Assembly: GCA_025642075.2 (NCBI GenBank) | Contig: JAODUO010000490.1 | Span: forward strand, 302,501-366,500 | Origin: Ridgeia piscesae | Lineage: Eukaryota; Annelida; Polychaeta; Sabellida; Siboglinidae | Length of the DNA: 64,000 nucleotides | Direction of reading: 5' to 3' | In this document: positions 61,011-64,000 of the stretch, in pieces | How the letters are laid out: every line of letters begins with the position of its first letter | Numbering within the stretch: position 1 is the stretch's first letter | Program-made: the position numbers and the translations under genes | Notes under the pieces: model-generated | Told to the model about the DNA's origin: nothing | Seen by the model: the letters and a program-made list of their open reading frames with translations, nothing else | The model's database searches: none

Positions 61011-61279
61011 AGCTAAAACGGTAGAATTTATCAACAGGGACTTCTAAAAAAAATCAAAGTAGGAAGATAAATACGGAGTTATGAATACTGTGCACACGCG
61101 ATCTATAATTATATATCACCCTTATAATAATACAACGCAATACGACTTTCTACGGCAGCCGTGAGACAATACAGTACAGCAAACAACTTATTGTAGGCCC
61201 AGTTCCTACACTGTAGGATGCAATATGAGAACAGCTCGCAACAATGACCATAAATAGTGTCGCCGATGATAAATAGACA

Positions 61280-61620
61280 CCCACCAAAAATACCGCTATC
61301 GGCGCGCGTATGGCACGACAGAGTGGGGGCGGTCTTATCGGCGGTTGCATCATAATAGCCTCTAACGCCATTTTTCTGGCGCTAATCCCAAGAGCCTTCG
61401 CCGTAGTGTTATCAGCTTATTACAACAACAGTGGCGACCGCGCGACCTCCCGTCCAGGCTTATCACCTCATTTAAACAGCCTAAAAACGACTGGTTGGCG
61501 TATCGGTGGCGTTGACGTTGTCTGCGCGGCGTCGTTGTTCTGTATACAGAGCGCGGGAATTGAAACACAGCGAGCAGACGACAGCAGCGTCGCGCGAGCG
61601 AGCGAGTCCGCAGGTAATTG
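61280..61620. promoter_or_regulatory. CpG-rich patch, possible promoter or first exon
   Basis: CpG-dense sequence (GGCGCGCGTATGGC at ~61298; GCGTCGCGCGAGCGAGCGAG at ~61586), with a donor-like CCGCAG|GTAATT at ~61614. An ATG-started ORF (61310-61639) has a hydrophobic N-terminal half, but nothing confirms it. Confidence 0.25.
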
Positions 61621-62639
61621 GAATTTGTCCGGGCCATGACTCCTGGTTATTGGGTAAGATCTGATAAGATCTGCCACTACGGACACATTTAGGAGGCGGA
61701 TATTTTGACACAGTTCTTCTGGAAATAAGACATACAATGCATAGTCTGGTTATTCTATAGTACATTTCCCGGACAGAACGTTAACTGAACTTAATCGAAC
61801 CCGTTACCGCGGTCATGTTATTTGGAGTGTATATCCGCGTATACTTGGTTTCATTCCCTCATGCTCGTTACTTGATGACCCGGTTTCTGGGACGGGTTCA
61901 GGTGTCACGAACTAAAGTATTCGAGAGCTGTTATTGGCCACATAGAGCCTCGACGTTTCGTGGTCCTGATGAGATTTCACCTTCTCAGTATCAGGAGACA
62001 ACGTCGACTCGACCCGTATTGAAGCCAACTAGTGGTGTGTAAACAGTAATGAAGTCGGACCACAATGCCACGTCCTGATCCATCGCAGAGTTTGAATAGT
62101 AGATTTCACGTAGCAGTATCATGCTCAATCGATATACAAATTGTGGTGGATTGACAGAGTGGATTAGTGAAACGTCGACGCCGTGTCATTGTTCTGTGTT
62201 AGTGCCTTTGTATCAGTTCAAAAAGAACTACACTGCTCAGTGACAACGTGTACTGATTGTGTTGCCATGTGCTTGTTTCTCCTCCCAGAAGGTCAAACAT
62301 CGTGGATTGCCAGTTGACATGAGGATATATCAAAATTATGTATGGCTTATTTCATTTCGATGAAAGTTCAGCGTTAAGATTGCGTTCTGGTGTCGACCAT
62401 GTTTTATACATATGTAAAGACAGATGTCCAGTTAATCAACATCGCTCATGCACTGGCCTCAATTTCGTGTTAAATCATAAAATGCGTGCGATGAAACGGC
62501 CCAAAATACGCACCTGCGTGTGTGATATGTGTATAATAAGAATAGTTATAATAATAATTAAAGTACATATTATTTATATAAACCCACATCCATTAAAGTG
62601 TGTGCCTTAGGACGTGATATGTTATTAAGTACGGCATGG

Positions 62640-62642
<3 letters not shown>

Positions 62643-62714
<72 letters not shown>
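62643..62714. repeat. (TA)n microsatellite
   Basis: About 36 uninterrupted TA units. Confidence 0.96.
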
Positions 62715-62715
<1 letters not shown>

Positions 62716-64000
62716 TCAGTTATCACGAAAGTACAAAACAATTACAATAAAATGGGTGCTTAACACAAGAATGCAATGTTATCACGATCATGAATGCTAA
62801 AGTGAAAATGATAGGTGTGTTGATTCTGTGATCAGGAGAAGCAACGGTAACTTGATACTGTGCTCCCGATACACGATAGGCCTCCTATTTTGACTTTCGA
62901 TTATGCCTAGGTAAACATAGACGTATTCAAGTGACAGCACGAGCAGTTAGAGTATATCAATGCCGTGTTTTGTGTGAACAATTTCGATACTTTAAAGACA
63001 CAAACTAAGACGTTACATTACTCTGATTCGTACAGGCAATCATGGAATGAGCTGTCGTTTATTCAGGCCCAATACTACGTCCAAATTAGTACTAAGAATG
63101 CCTAAGTATATCGTCGTACAAAATGTCAAAATCAGCTATGTTCTTGTCCTCAAAAGCATACATCGCGGTACGTAAACACCACTTTGGCAGTGTATAATCT
63201 TCCGTTGGGTTGGGAGTATAGAAATTACTAAGCTAGACTATAATATCACCCTCATCGAGTTTCCCGGATGTATGTCGACGTAACCGAATAGTATTAGGTT
63301 GAGGGACGTGACTCACCCCATCATTAGGACACATGTGTAATAGACCCCCTCAGGCCACAACCTTTCCGCTCCGTCCTCCAGTGAGGGCAGGATTGATTGG
63401 AAACTGTGCACCTGTTGTCAGTCGATATGGGGTTAAGTCTACTACATTTCTATGGTATATATGAATTTTGGTACCATCATTATGTTAACAGTATTTCCAA
63501 TATTGAGCAAGCGTTTTGCCATGGCTAAGTTTCAGAAAGCCCGAGGAGAACAGTGTGAAACATGCACATTTTCTTCGTCTTTACACTGTTGTAATCGCCA
63601 AGGATGTTGTAAAATGTGATACAGAAACAACTACGAAAAGTCGAAACGTTAAACATACACCAGCTGAATACTTTCGCCCTGTTACCGTTATCATGCAAAC
63701 TGTTTCGTTTTCGATTGTTCCACGCATGTTGTCGGTTAACCGCACACATTACATCTTCAAAACACCGTTTTCTTCAGTTGCCTTCGTAGACATCTTTGTG
63801 TGCTGTAAATTTATGTGTTTGCGCACTGTGTGCTGTTTTCAAGACAGCTGTCACAGAGGATTGGATGTCTCCAGTGACACGCCAGGCGTAACTAGTACCA
63901 CCCAAACAAACGCAATTACGGTACTTGACCGCTAACAACAACAAGAACATGATTGCACGAGGCCATGGGTCCATGCTGCCTTTGCCTAATGACGGGTACG
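62715..64000. other. No gene recognised
   Basis: The open frame at 63516-63935 has no ATG at its start and no recognisable motif. Confidence 0.4.

Noticed and set aside
63516..63935. 139-codon plus-strand ORF
   Set aside because: No ATG at its start and no domain; composition like surrounding sequence.

Overview
This is invertebrate animal genomic DNA: spliced genes with GT-AG introns and short exons, AATAAA signals, many long microsatellites, MITEs, decayed LINEs and DNA transposons. Protein content (filamin, class II Arf, a BTB-BACK-Kelch family) fits a bilaterian such as a lophotrochozoan or invertebrate deuterostome; the species cannot be fixed from sequence alone.

Layout. (1) 1-4260, plus strand: the last four coding exons and 3'UTR of filamin, ending in the dimerisation repeat. 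(2) 6572-18921, minus strand: a complete class II Arf GTPase gene (ARF4/5 type, 179 aa, six coding exons with matching phases). Its intron 3 is filled by a ~6.1 kb minisatellite (9246-15354, about 75 units of 75 or ~94 bp). Each unit is a copy of the intron-3/exon-4 boundary: branch-point-like motif, pyrimidine tract, AG and the first 23 nt of exon 4. Introns 4 and 5 each hold a MITE with recognisable target duplications. (3) 19.4-22.0 kb: microsatellites and a dead LINE reverse-transcriptase fragment. (4) Two damaged copies of one BTB-BACK-Kelch gene, A at 22.0-23.4 kb and B at 35.5-37.15 kb, in a duplicated block. Each has a minisatellite grown from its own last codons and stop; the one in B runs ~1.6 kb. 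(5) Between them a ~6.2 kb TIR transposon (24335-30559, TSD CTAGT), carrying a decayed ORF with a PIN/XPG-like nuclease region, is inserted in the 3' flank of copy A. Copy B preserves the empty site. A 5'-truncated LINE lies directly beside it. (6) 31-35 kb: a perfect 511-bp (ACGG)n array and another LINE fragment. (7) 40.9-43.5 kb: a minus-strand LINE split by a 1.8 kb TTAA-flanked element; removing the element and one TTAA rejoins the reading frame. (8) 44-64 kb: gene-poor, with microsatellites, LINE pieces, a long hairpin, a CpG-rich first exon probably encoding a type II membrane protein (49453-49576), and an ETS/CRE/TATA promoter-like cluster near 59.85 kb.

The most striking feature is that three unrelated long tandem arrays are built from pieces of protein-coding sequence lying at or inside the parent gene: the Arf exon-4 splice acceptor, the Kelch-gene stop region, and a 91-bp segment of the transposon ORF. 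In the Arf gene this places dozens of decoy 3' splice sites ahead of the real one, and each would lead to the same premature stop.
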